A stretch of DNA of 64,000 nucleotides, taken from NCBI GenBank assembly GCA_027946555.1, contig JAPEVC010000008.1:124001-188000 (forward strand), given 5' to 3'. The position numbers and the translations under genes were made by a program. Of the stretch, positions 23,290 through 32,885 are shown piece after piece; position 1 is the stretch's first letter; each line of letters begins with the position of its first letter. Below the pieces are notes generated by a model that worked only from the letters and a program-made list of their open reading frames with translations, was not told where the DNA came from and made no database searches. Origin of the DNA: Gnomoniopsis sp. IMI 355080 (Eukaryota; Ascomycota; Sordariomycetes; Diaporthales; Gnomoniaceae).

Positions 23290-24609
23290 ATGGCGCCCTC
23301 CATCAGGAATACCTCTAGACGTTTGGACACTCAAGTCTTCACAATGTCTAGCAATTTAAATTTGACTTCCGCACTAAGTACGAGCGCCGAGGCCGCAGCT
23401 ACCACTTCGGCAGCTGCGACAACTTCTGATGATTCGGCTACCTCGCCGACAAGCACAGAAATAAGTTCCACTGCTGACCCTACCTCCACTTCCGTAGCGG
23501 AGACCACGACGTCTGCCTCCGTCACGCAGACGACAACTCCTGAGACAACCACGTCTGCGACTACCGCCCCCACCACCACATCAACACCGGAGACTACTGC
23601 GGCGCCCACCACTACTACCAGCTCAGACATCACCACACCGACTACCACTCCCGAGACCACGTCCTCCTCAGTCACGCCGGTAGAGACCACTAGCACCTCC
23701 GCCTCATCTACTTCGGAGTCCTCGTCTACCACATCAGTCGCACCACAGACGACCACCATTGTCACGCAGTCCGTCGCTAGTTCAGATGGCACGGCGGTCA
23801 GCACTTTGTTCATCACCTCGACATTGACAAACTCTGCAAGCAGCACAGACTCTGCAGCCGGAGCAGCAGCAACCGGGGCCTCTATCCAATCTTCTTCTAG
23901 CACTAGCAGTAACAGTCATGGGGGTATTATTGCAGCTGCTGTGGTAGTTCCCGTCGCGGCCGTGGCCGTTATCGTCGCCCTTGGCATCTGGTTGTGGAAG
24001 AAGAGGAAAGCCCGAATGGCAGCGGAGGAAGAGAGGCGAAAAGAGGTCGAGGATTACCAGTACAATCCGAACGCAGACCCTACCCTTCCCGGCTCTGGCG
24101 GCGGTTACGAAATGAAAGAGGATGGTTCTTCCGGCTATCGAGGCTGGGGATCGACCACTCTGGGCGGCTCGACTGGAAGAAAGGCCTCCACCACCCTGTC
24201 TGGAGGCATAGGTGGCTTCTCGGACTCACCCCATTCTGACGGTGCTTATTCGGACGGCTCTCCCACACGGGCCACGCATGAACCTCTGATGCGCGACGCT
24301 CCTGAGGGCGAGATCCTCGGTGCTATGGGCCCGAACTCAGCACACAACCGGGGTAACGTGAAGCGCGGACCTTCCAATGCATCGTCATCCTACAGCGCCG
24401 GCGCGCCGTCCGACGGGTCTGGGGAAATTGGCATGGCCTACAGCGACCAGGGTTACGCACAATACGACCCATACGCGGAAGCTCAGTACGGAAGCCCACC
24501 TGGTGGCGCCCCACCCGTTATCAGAGACAACCCAGCACGACGCAACACGCGCATCGAGAACCCAGCCCACTATCCACAACAGGTCGCCGGGATTTCTCAG
24601 AACTTCTAG
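23290..24609 (+). CDS. Mucin-like Ser/Thr-rich single-pass membrane protein (Mid2/Wsc-like architecture)
   Basis: Intronless frame of 439 residues. Residues about 20-205 are almost entirely Ser, Thr, Ala, Glu and Pro in repeats such as TTTPETTTSATTAPTTTSTP, a likely O-mannosylated ectodomain. A transmembrane helix spans about residues 211-233 (GGIIAAAVVVPVAAVAVIVA), followed by the stop-transfer sequence KKRKARMAAEEERRKE. The cytoplasmic tail has Gly/Ser-rich stretches and Tyr-containing blocks (YSDQGYAQYDPYAEAQYGS). The layout is that of cell-wall-stress sensors of the Mid2/Mtl1 and Wsc type, but there is no Cys-rich WSC domain and no obvious N-terminal signal peptide; the first residues are MAPSIRNTSRRLDTQV. 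A missed upstream exon carrying a signal, or N-out insertion by the single helix, would explain this. The architecture is certain. The sensor role is inferred. Confidence 0.78.
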   Translation: MAPSIRNTSRRLDTQVFTMSSNLNLTSALSTSAEAAATTSAAATTSDDSATSPTSTEISSTADPTSTSVAETTTSASVTQTTTPETTTSATTAPTTTSTPETTAAPTTTTSSDITTPTTTPETTSSSVTPVETTSTSASSTSESSSTTSVAPQTTTIVTQSVASSDGTAVSTLFITSTLTNSASSTDSAAGAAATGASIQSSSSTSSNSHGGIIAAAVVVPVAAVAVIVALGIWLWKKRKARMAAEEERRKEVEDYQYNPNADPTLPGSGGGYEMKEDGSSGYRGWGSTTLGGSTGRKASTTLSGGIGGFSDSPHSDGAYSDGSPTRATHEPLMRDAPEGEILGAMGPNSAHNRGNVKRGPSNASSSYSAGAPSDGSGEIGMAYSDQGYAQYDPYAEAQYGSPPGGAPPVIRDNPARRNTRIENPAHYPQQVAGISQNF

Positions 24610-25805
24610 GCGACACATGATTAAGATATTCCTCTTGAGTATCTACATCGTTGTCGTCGTTGGGCAGTGCTGTGCGTTATGCAACGGCGGAGGTTGAACC
24701 GCTACCAAATGAATCGTCTCACCTTTGATACCCTTCTCCTTTTGTCGACAATCATCTGGTCATGCTTCAACAAAATATGGCTTTAATTTTTTCTTACGCT
24801 TCGGGGATTATACACGATATATCATTATTACCACCATCCGGATGGCGTGCATGGCGTTTTGGGGCCAAAATGCCATTTATCCTGATCAACATTATACTCG
24901 TTATGCGCAGTAATAATGAATGACTTCGAGGACGAGTGGACGTGGGTCATCGACATCAACCGCGATTCACTCGTCGACAGTACACATCATACTGCGAACT
25001 CGCTCTCGACTGTGATTATGGCCACAGGCCACATGGCAGCAGCAGAGCGATTTTGCATCGACGTGGAGATATAGTAGGACAGAATGAATGGGTCTCGGTT
25101 TTTTTCTCGAGTCAAGCATCGTGATCTGGGAGCTCTAGGGGCTCAGGGATATTTTGCTTCGAGGAATCGTGACACTCGCTCTTGGCAGTGTATAACATGG
25201 GATGAGAATTGTCGGCAGTAATCCAGACGTCTAGGACGACTTTGTACACAATATTAGCATAAAAATTTCTTGGGCATCTCAAGTAAGATGTGGCTTTCGA
25301 GATGGAAATCTTGCCTAGGTATGCCATACATAGACGAGCAACTCGCAGCGAAAATAAACAAAGGCTGCTATTTACCACAGTGTACCGTTTCCTCAGCTGG
25401 CATGCAGATAATCGCCGAGTCTTTTCGGTCGAATGCTTTTATAGACATGCACGCCTACCATGGTTTGCTTGTAGTCTAGGAGCTATTCCACCATGATTGC
25501 CCAGACACTTGAGTCTCCTTTCAGCTCTCCCTCGCACTGAATTCGAGACTGGTGACAACCCTGGGAAGGTACTCGGCCGTAGGATGGATAACGAGACTGC
25601 TACATGTTAAAACACTTCTGCACGTTGTGCGATGGGAACGAGCTGGGCCCGGAAAAGACGTCAAATATTTCCGAATCAACTCGTCAGATATTCATAACAA
25701 ACAAGCTTCGACATTTCATTTAGCTATCTGACATCCCAAACCAAGTCAAATCAGTAACCCAAGTCTTGTATCCAAAGCAGTTCACCCACCCCCCACCCTT
25801 TTTAT
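24610..25805. other. Convergent intergenic region
   Basis: About 1.2 kb between the mucin-like gene and the convergent esterase gene. It should contain both 3' untranslated regions. I see no coding frame with motifs, RNA gene or repeat. Confidence 0.5.
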
Positions 25806-28373
25806 CTACAGCCTAGCTTTCCCATTTCCCAACCTTCGCCCCATGCCCTGGCTCAACTCAACCCGTCCCCACCAGTACTTACACTGCTCCTCCTCATGCT
25901 CACTCAAGCTGACCACCCTCGCCGGCGTCCCGGGAGTCTTGGCCCCGCCCTCGCCGCACCGCTCATCATTGCCCTCCCCAAACATCATCACCCGGCCCCA
26001 CGCGCCGCCGCTAGGCTGTTTCCGCCGGAGCTGGCGAGGCGCCGCGTCCGTATCCCCAATGAAAGGGCTTCGAAACCGCGGCCAGTACACTGCTGCTGCT
26101 GCTGCTGCTGCTGCTTCTTCTTCTTCCTTGTTGGACGATGACGACGACGATGATGATGCAAGATGTGCGTTTGGATCTCCATTGGCGACAAATCGTACCC
26201 ACGCACCGTGCATCGCGGCACTCGTGCGCACAAGCCCCGGATACCTGCCAATGGCACCCATATCGTGCGCCACCACGACTGCTTCGTCGCCGTGGTTTGC
26301 CTTGCCGCCCAGCTCGCGCCGCGACAGCGCCGCGAAGTGGTACACCCACACGGGCGGTGCCTCTTCGTCCGCTGGCGCCACAGGAGGAGGAGAAGAAGAC
26401 GGAGGAGGAGGAGTGGTGGTCTGTGCACAGTAGTGCCGGTAGAAGCTCTCGCTGTAGAAATGTGCCGTCTGCACGACGGGGCAGATATAGGCGTAGTGGG
26501 CGTACGCGGCCTCATAGCGGGCCCATTGGGTGCCGTAGCCAGGCGGGACGGCGGTGTAGGGCGAGGAGTCGTCCGTCGCGGGGTCTGGGTACAGGCTGGC
26601 GAGGCGGGTAAGGTCCGCGGTGGTAAGGGCCGGGAGCATGGTGGTGAATTTGGAGAGGAAGGCTGCTGTGGTGTGCGTGGCCGGGTTGCAAAAGACGGAG
26701 CCCTCGTGGGTGTTGAAACCGGTGAGGATGGGGATGCGGAGGAACTCACCGGCGCGAAACCGTGTGATGGGCAGGGCGGTGATGATGCCGTCAGTCGTAT
26801 GGGTGGGGTTCTCGATGGTCGGCTGGAAGGGCCAGCGGATGGGGTCTTGGTAGCGGGAGAAGACGACGTTTGAGGCGTTGAGGATGGTTTCGAGGGGCAG
26901 GGAGCGAAGTAGGGGAAGGATGCGAGATGTGGGCGTCGTGTCTGGGTTAATGGACGCTGCGAGGAGAAACTCCCGCCATTGGGTTGCTGTGCGTGGGTGT
27001 GTGGGTGCGAGTGTGGCGCGAGCGGTCGAGCCGCCGGATTCAAGGATGGCGGCGTGGAAGGGGGCGTTGGCTAGGGAAGATGGGGATTGGAGGTGGTAGC
27101 CAATCTGTATTTTGATGTTAGCAATGAGTCTAATACTTTCGGGACCCGGTATTGACGAGACAGATATTGTCATCCATACGGACACAGAACTTTCAGCCTT
27201 GCCAGTCTAGCGTAGCCTTGCCTTTCTGCACAGCATGGGGGCAGGAAGGAAGGAAGGAAGGCTGTGATCACAACTCACCGAATGTGCACCAGCACTAAGC
27301 CCCATGACCGTCACCTTATTCTTATCACCACCAAACGCACCCACATTCTCCCTCACCCACTCAAACAACAGCCGCTGATCCCTCAGACCCAGGTTCAAGC
27401 ACCCCTCGCCATCCGCAACCACCGAGCTCGGGAAGCCCAACGCGCCCACCCGATAGTTGAAGTTGATGCCCACAATAGGCGTCTCGGCCCAGCCCACAAA
27501 GCTCGCCATGTCCCTCTCCACGCCCATGCCGCCGTTGAACGCGCCGCCGTGAACATAGACCAACACCGGCATCTTTCTTCCCGAGCCGTCCTCGTCCTGC
27601 CGCTGCCGGTACACATTGAGATTCAAACAATCCTCACCCTCAGTGATCCCCTCCACACGCGCAATGGATCCGGGACAGATCTGTCCAAATGCCGAGGCGT
27701 TCACTTCCCTCGTCAACCCAGCAGCAGCAGCATTGGGCAGCAAGGGCACCGGCGGGCGGAAGCGATTCTCTCCGCCAGTGGACTGTGCGTAGGGAATCCC
27801 GCGCCATGCCTCGACATCTCGCGGCAGCGTGGACGAGGCGGGCAGGAGGACGCCGGTGTAGCGGCCTTGGGCGAGGGCAATGGTAGCTGAGGAGCCCGAG
27901 TGCGGCGTTGGCGGGCGGGCTGTGGGGCGGAGGACGGAGGGTGGTGAGGGGGGTTTGTCCTTGTTGGCCATGGAGTTGAAGAACAGCGGCGCCTCGAGTC
28001 GTCCGATGAGTGTATACTCCTCGTCGTCGTCGTCGTCGTTGGCCGCGGCTGACGGTGAGGTGGTTGAGTCTTGGTGACTCTGCGGATCAAAGGAACCCTG
28101 GGGCTTTCCTTCCAAGCCAAGCTCTTCCTCGGCAATGGTCACGGGCTTCTTTTCTCTTGGAGACAAGATCGTGGAGTGTCCAACCTGACCAATTGATCTT
28201 TTCGAGCGCTGCTTGCGTCGTAGGATGAAGATGCGCAGCAGAACAAGCGTTGTGAAGACGACGGCGACCACTGGTGAAGTGAGGTTGATGCTTGATGCGG
28301 TCGGCAGAAATATATGCCGAGCTACAGCTGTCACAGAGACGTCGCAAATGTTACCATGGACTTGCATCTCCAA
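25806..28373 (-). CDS. Membrane-anchored type-B carboxylesterase (alpha/beta hydrolase)
   Basis: Predicted protein of 797 residues from minus-strand exons 27279-28373 and 25806-27104 (174 bp intron, falling just after the nucleophile elbow). An N-terminal hydrophobic helix lies at about residues 34-52 (SPVVAVVFTTLVLLRIFIL), followed by basic RRKQRSKR and a roughly 110-residue disordered linker with an Asp run, so it is probably anchored with the enzyme on one face. The esterase fold starts near RGIPYAQS, continues with EDCLNLNVYRQ and the oxyanion-hole segment YVHGGAFNGG, then GLSAGAHS. Catalytic candidates are Ser360 in GLSAG, Glu499 in NTHEGSVF and His636 in NHGDE. The elbow has Leu where most relatives have Glu (GESAG). 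The C-terminal part carries Ser8 and Ala8 homopolymers from triplet repeats. The substrate cannot be told from sequence. Confidence 0.85.
26090..26160. repeat. Coding trinucleotide repeats (CTG, TTC, GAC/GAT) in the esterase gene
   Basis: On the plus strand a (CTG)n tract at about 26090-26115 runs into (TTC)n and then GAC/GAT triplets to about 26160. Read on the minus strand they encode Ser8, NKEEEE and Ala8. They lie in a surface-loop region of the esterase and are likely length-polymorphic. Confidence 0.8.
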
Positions 28374-29180
28374 GACCTCAGCCGGATTCGACTTGACAGA
28401 ATGAGTGCAATTCGGTTGAAAGTAGCAAGACCAATGATTTCATGATTTCGGTGCTATTCATTCCATCTCAACCCCTGCACGTCACCGTACTAGATACAGT
28501 ACTACAATAACACATCTCCGTGGGCCTACCTCGGCTTATAGAATTCCGACCACAGCCCGCAAGATACTCAAGCAGTGTTTGCAAATTATTCGCTCGAAAC
28601 GAACTCGCGAGGATCCAAGTGATAATCGTTTTCCAAACTAAGTCAAAGAATATCAAGAAGGGCGGTAAACTCCATAGGCACGCTAGGGGTCGCAGAGACG
28701 AAAGACGAGAGCTACATAAAAGCTTCAATTCTCTAAACTAGGTACCTAAGCATGCCCACCGAGAGAGCAATGATCCTATGCGTGAGTAGCTTGCCTCCTA
28801 TACACCCCTTCCCTACCACATGTCTGATCGTCCAATTCATGAAAATACACAATGCTCCAGCTTCAGTCCTCCACTGATCCAGACCGGTCAAATGAATGTG
28901 CCAACTCGTGCGAGAATAACACCATCCCCCTTGCTAAGCGTCCACAAAACTCCTCAGTCGTCAACTGCCAGCGCTATATAAGCCCTAAAACAAACGCCGC
29001 AAAATTTATACAAGACCACCAAGTCAAAAGCAAACCCATGAACCTTCACTAACCATCTCCATGCAACGAACCGTTGACTCAAAAGTTCGTGCTAATATAC
29101 AAATCTCTGTGCTTCGGGACCTGAGGGGCAACTCCCTGAGGACTGGTATTTGTGGCACCAACCTGGACAGAAGAGGATTG
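28374..29180. other. Intergenic between esterase and TPX2-like genes
   Basis: About 800 bp between two minus-strand genes: the promoter side of the esterase gene and the 3' flank of the next. It contains a CTAGGTACCTA palindrome-like word near 28739-28749. No coding evidence. Confidence 0.5.
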
Positions 29181-31267
29181 CTATTGACTCCGCTTGACAC
29201 GGCTTGTCGCAGCCAGATTGCGGCTCATCTGCGCATACTTCTGCCGGGCAAGTTTGATGGCCTCCTCGCGGTCGCGCTTCTCCTGTTCCTTGGTCCGTCC
29301 CGTCGTATTGTCCCGGTTGTAAATTTGACGCCCGCGGACCTTCTGCTGCTGAACATCCTCGGTGGATACAATGCTACGCTTTCTACCGGATGCGCCACTA
29401 CCGACAGACGATGATGTAGCGCGGGTGCTAGCCTGCGTGGAGCCGGTACTCGAGGTACGGCCACGAGCTGTCACGGACACGGTCGAAGCGGTCGAGGTAC
29501 TAATCTTCCGCGCTGTGGAGGGTGACATCGTTACTGACTGGCGTTTCGAAGCTCCAGGTCTAGAAGAAGGCTCGGCACTGGGCGAATAAGGACTGCCTTG
29601 CTCTGGTTCGCCGGTGGTCTGGCGCTGACGGCTGGTAAAGGTCGAGCGCACAGTTGGGGCCGCAGCCGAAGGTGGAGGTCTGGCTTTGAATTGGCGACGC
29701 CGACGAGCTTCCTCCTCCTCCTCCTTCAACTTCTGCTCAAAACGTTCCCTCTTCTGCCGTGAGAGCCGCTCACCTGGCAGCTCGAAATTAGCGATTGTGG
29801 GTGGCTTGCTAGACCTAATGGATCGGTTGCGCTGGGGCGAGTTGACTTCGGCAGCTTTTTGAGGGTCGAGCTGCATAGATAGGCGAGCAGCCTTCTTCTC
29901 CTTCAGTTCCCGGGCGACTCTTTCACCGGGCAACTCAAATGTGGGCATGGTCGGCTGCTTGGTGGCTTTCTGAATGGGCTTGGGAGGGGCGAGACTGGCT
30001 GGACGGGCCACCTTTCTCAGAGTGGCTGTGGGTTGCTCCTGACAGGTGCTATTTGATGCTGTAGCGTCTCCTGAGCTATGACGAAGAGAACTGGGCCTCT
30101 GGGCCCGGACCGGAGTAGATTCCCTCCGGGAGGCGTTGCTTGCTGAGGTCGTTTGTTTGGCGCCTTGCCTTGGCGAAGAAGTCTGGACCTCTTCTGGGAC
30201 ACGAGGCTTTGTACCCTGAGAGTTAGCCAGACTCAGCTGAGAAGCTGCCGTAGTCACGGCCTCAATGTCATCCTCGAATTGATCAAGTTCCTCAATCGAA
30301 TCTTCCACGGTGCTGAGGGGCGCTTTCGGCCCGTGACGAGGGTCGATCGTCAGCGTGTTGTCGCTGTCATCAGCGGTTTCCGCGGCCGTGGACCACTGCG
30401 TACTTGTGGCGCTCAGAGGGCTGGGCCGGTGAGTACTGCCGATTGCACCCGACGAGGCGTTCGTAACCCGAGATGTGGCCATGTCGATCTTCCGAGTCTG
30501 ATTTTGGATTACTTGGAATTGATGAGTAGAGAACTCCACCTCTCTAGTGTTGTTTTGCTCTGCCTCTAGGTCGATAGGTGTAGCAAGGAGTATGTACCTG
30601 TCTTCCGGATGACCTGCAGTTCGGGACTCGCTGCCAGCGGGCTTGGTCCAGTCTAACAAGTTACACCCGAAGTAGCGTCTACCGCCTTCGCCTGCAGCGT
30701 GGAGAGCACCGAAACGCGAAACACTGTGCAGGGACCGGTCGACGTCACCAGCAGAAAGAGACAAGACCCACTCCCACTGCTTTGCTTTATGTTTCTCAAA
30801 AACGTTCTCGCTGTCGTTGAGCTGTCTCGCCGCTTTGACTAAGCTGTGGCCGCCAAAGGGGTCTGGCAGAGCAGTGGTAGTCAGTTCAGTGTTCTGTGGG
30901 GATCAGGGCATGCTCAGAAGGACGAACCAATGCCAATTTCAAGATCCGATTGCTTGAGCGCCTCGGGCGCAACGAATGTCTCTGCAGCAATTGGGGGACG
31001 CCGATGCTGGCCTCGAAACTTCCAGTCTCCAAAATCAATGTCACTAAGGGCGTCTTGACACGGGCTAGCGGCACTCAGACTTCCAGGCTTCTGCAACTGA
31101 GGGCTGTTGGTGCGGAAGTCAGGAACGGTGTTCTCCTTGATGTTCTGATCAAGGGTGTGCTTATCCCAGTGGACAGTGTTGCGCTTGAGAGGTCTGGGAT
31201 TGTGGACAGAGGGAGGTGTGTGTGTCGTGTAAGTTGGAGCCACGGGAGACACGGCTGAGGGAGCCAT
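29181..31267 (-). CDS. Protein with TPX2-like motif (FELPGER repeats), putative microtubule-associated
   Basis: Predicted protein of 673 residues from minus-strand exons 30928-31267 and 29181-30862 (65 bp intron). The N-terminal third has conserved-looking blocks (HWDKHTLDQNIKENTVPDF, DIDFGDWKF, NDSENVFEKHKAKQWEWV and EDRYILLATPIDLEAEQNN). The centre has two copies of one motif: PTFELPGERVARELKEKKAA, and about 60 residues later NFELPGERLSRQKRERFEQK, followed by an acidic/basic helix and RRRRQFKARPPP. The pattern F-x-L...ER, then a charged coil, then FKA-x-P-x-P, resembles the repeat unit of the TPX2 family of spindle proteins. The C-terminal half is Ser/Thr/Arg-rich and ends in a charged helix (KREREEAIKLARQKYAQMS-like). 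The TPX2 relation is my pattern reading and is not established. Neighbouring genes are kinetochore and centromere factors. Confidence 0.72.
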
Positions 31268-32048
31268 GGCGGGCTACAAGAAGTTTAAATTCCGGCCGAG
31301 GACTGTTGACGAGACACGTTTGACAGGGGTGTGTCCTATTTTGGAAGGCCGATCTAAGCGTTGCCGGGTCCCTTGACGGCGACTAGGTTCGCGCCGCAGG
31401 AACTGCAATTTCGGCGCCACGAGGCGGGGATGTCGGACTTTGGGTCTGATTGGGCAGATGAAATATGTCGAGGTTGTCCAATTGACAGAAATAGTAGTCG
31501 ATCAAAGATGCTGTTCCAAAAAGGCTGACTTTTGTGCCAAAATGCTTTGTGTTTTGCTAAAGAGGAAGCACTTTGATTAAGGACTCATAAGACAAGACTG
31601 GAATGAAATTCAGTCAGGAGGGATTGGGATTGGAACTCAAAGCCGGGGGTCAAATGGATTTTTGATTTGAATGTTTTTGCATGAGCAATGCAAGTGGTCT
31701 GAAGATGCTGCCTGCCCTTTGATGAAGCCCCCAGCGACAGTTAGTTAACCCCTTAGGCAGTTGCTTACCAACTTTAGTGCCTATTGTGCTCTCAATACCG
31801 ACTGCCCGGGTTGGCAGCGCACACTGACGCGGGAAGTCGCGTCAACGCGGTCACAGTCGTCTTCACGGCGAGCCCAGTCAGTGTAAGAAGCGCCCGCTCC
31901 CGATCCCGAGCCGAGCAGTCGGTAGCGCACAGAATCACCTCTGAAAGCTCCAACTGCTGCCATCGAATCTGCGAGCTGAATTGATAGAGTATCGGCGCTC
32001 GCCATCGCTCTTCTGAAATAATTACGGTTCTGCCCTCGGCACGAGTGC
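31268..32048. other. Intergenic: promoter of the TPX2-like gene, 3' flank of dad2
   Basis: About 780 bp between two minus-strand genes. No open frame with features, RNA gene or repeat was recognised. Confidence 0.5.
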
Positions 32049-32503
32049 TCATCCATCGGCCTCGTCGGCATGGGCTTGCAATGCAGGCGCGTGCTCTGTA
32101 GGTATGCGGACGAGAGTCTGTGGCAATTCTGGTTTTGGCTTTGGCAGTTTGGAAGAAGCCATGTTGATGGCCCGCAGGACGTTATGCCAGTTGCCCATAA
32201 CGAGTGCGATTGCTGTCGTTGCTATCAGCACTCTGTCTGGTTTCCTTCATCGATCCCAGCTGAAACGTAGTTATAACACATACCTTCTGTGCCGTCGGAC
32301 AGCGTCCCCAATTTCTGCTCTAGGGCTTCCATCTGTGAGGCAACAGCTGCGCTCAGGTCGCGCAGCTCTTTGAGGTTCTCAAGCTCCGCCTTCTTCTCGT
32401 TGACGCGCGCAATTAGTGCTGGGGACTGGCCTGTCGATGATGAGGGGGGCGCCATGGAGGGCTGCCGGATTTGCGACGAGATTGATCGCGTTGGGTATGA
32501 CAT
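32049..32503 (-). CDS. dad2: DASH complex subunit Dad2
   Basis: Predicted protein of 127 residues from minus-strand exons 32284-32503 and 32049-32212 (71 bp intron). The family signature is clear: SPALIARVNEKKAELENLKE, LRDLSAAVASQMEALEQKL, LSDGTEAIALVMGNWHNVLR and AINMASSKL, joined across the splice at GAA G|CA. In the known ten-protein DASH/Dam1 complex, Dad2 helps build rings around kinetochore microtubules. The start at MSYPTR matches the family. An in-frame Met 29 codons upstream lies in the leader and is less likely. The extension after AINMASSKL (PKPKPELPQTLVRIPTEHA and on) is longer than a minimal Dad2. The gene diverges from the shugoshin gene across 382 bp. Confidence 0.9.
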
Positions 32504-32885
32504 GGTGATGGTAGGATTTGGGGCGCGAAGATCTGATGCTAACAAGTCAGTTCTGCTTTGTACGTCTCTCAAGTTTCGAGTAGAATTCAACGCGACTTTG
32601 CACTCACGCTTCCGAGGTTGTCAGTGGCGTCACAGCGGGGAGGACCCTTGCCTGCTGCTGCGGTAGACAGGGGTTGCGAACTGTGCGTTGCCCCAGCAAC
32701 TCAGCTTATTTCCACCTGCATGGTAATCCACAAGCCACCGACTTGTGCTGCAGCTCTTCAACCCACTTTGCAACTTCGGTCCCTACAGTATCGCGATCCC
32801 TATATTCCTACGGACTTGCCCTCTTCTTCAACCTGCATTGATCGCTGCCGGCTGCTATACTACTCGTCACATCGACTATGAAAAC
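32504..32885. promoter_or_regulatory. Shared divergent promoter of dad2 and sgo1
   Basis: 382 bp separate the two start codons, so both promoters must lie or overlap here. An ACGCGA (MCB/SCB-like half) is near 32590, and a perfect ACGCGT (MluI cell-cycle box) is at 32931-32936, just inside the sgo1 transcript at the exon 1 donor. Cell-cycle control is plausible, but these short words are weak evidence. Confidence 0.45.

Noticed and set aside
23331..23903. 190-codon minus-strand frame inside the mucin-like gene
   Set aside because: It is the antisense shadow of the Ser/Thr-rich repeats, giving an artificial Val/Glu-rich frame.
25988..27043. 351-codon minus-strand frame inside the esterase gene
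   Set aside because: Wrong-frame shadow of the esterase exon; its Pro/Thr/Arg-rich translation reflects composition.
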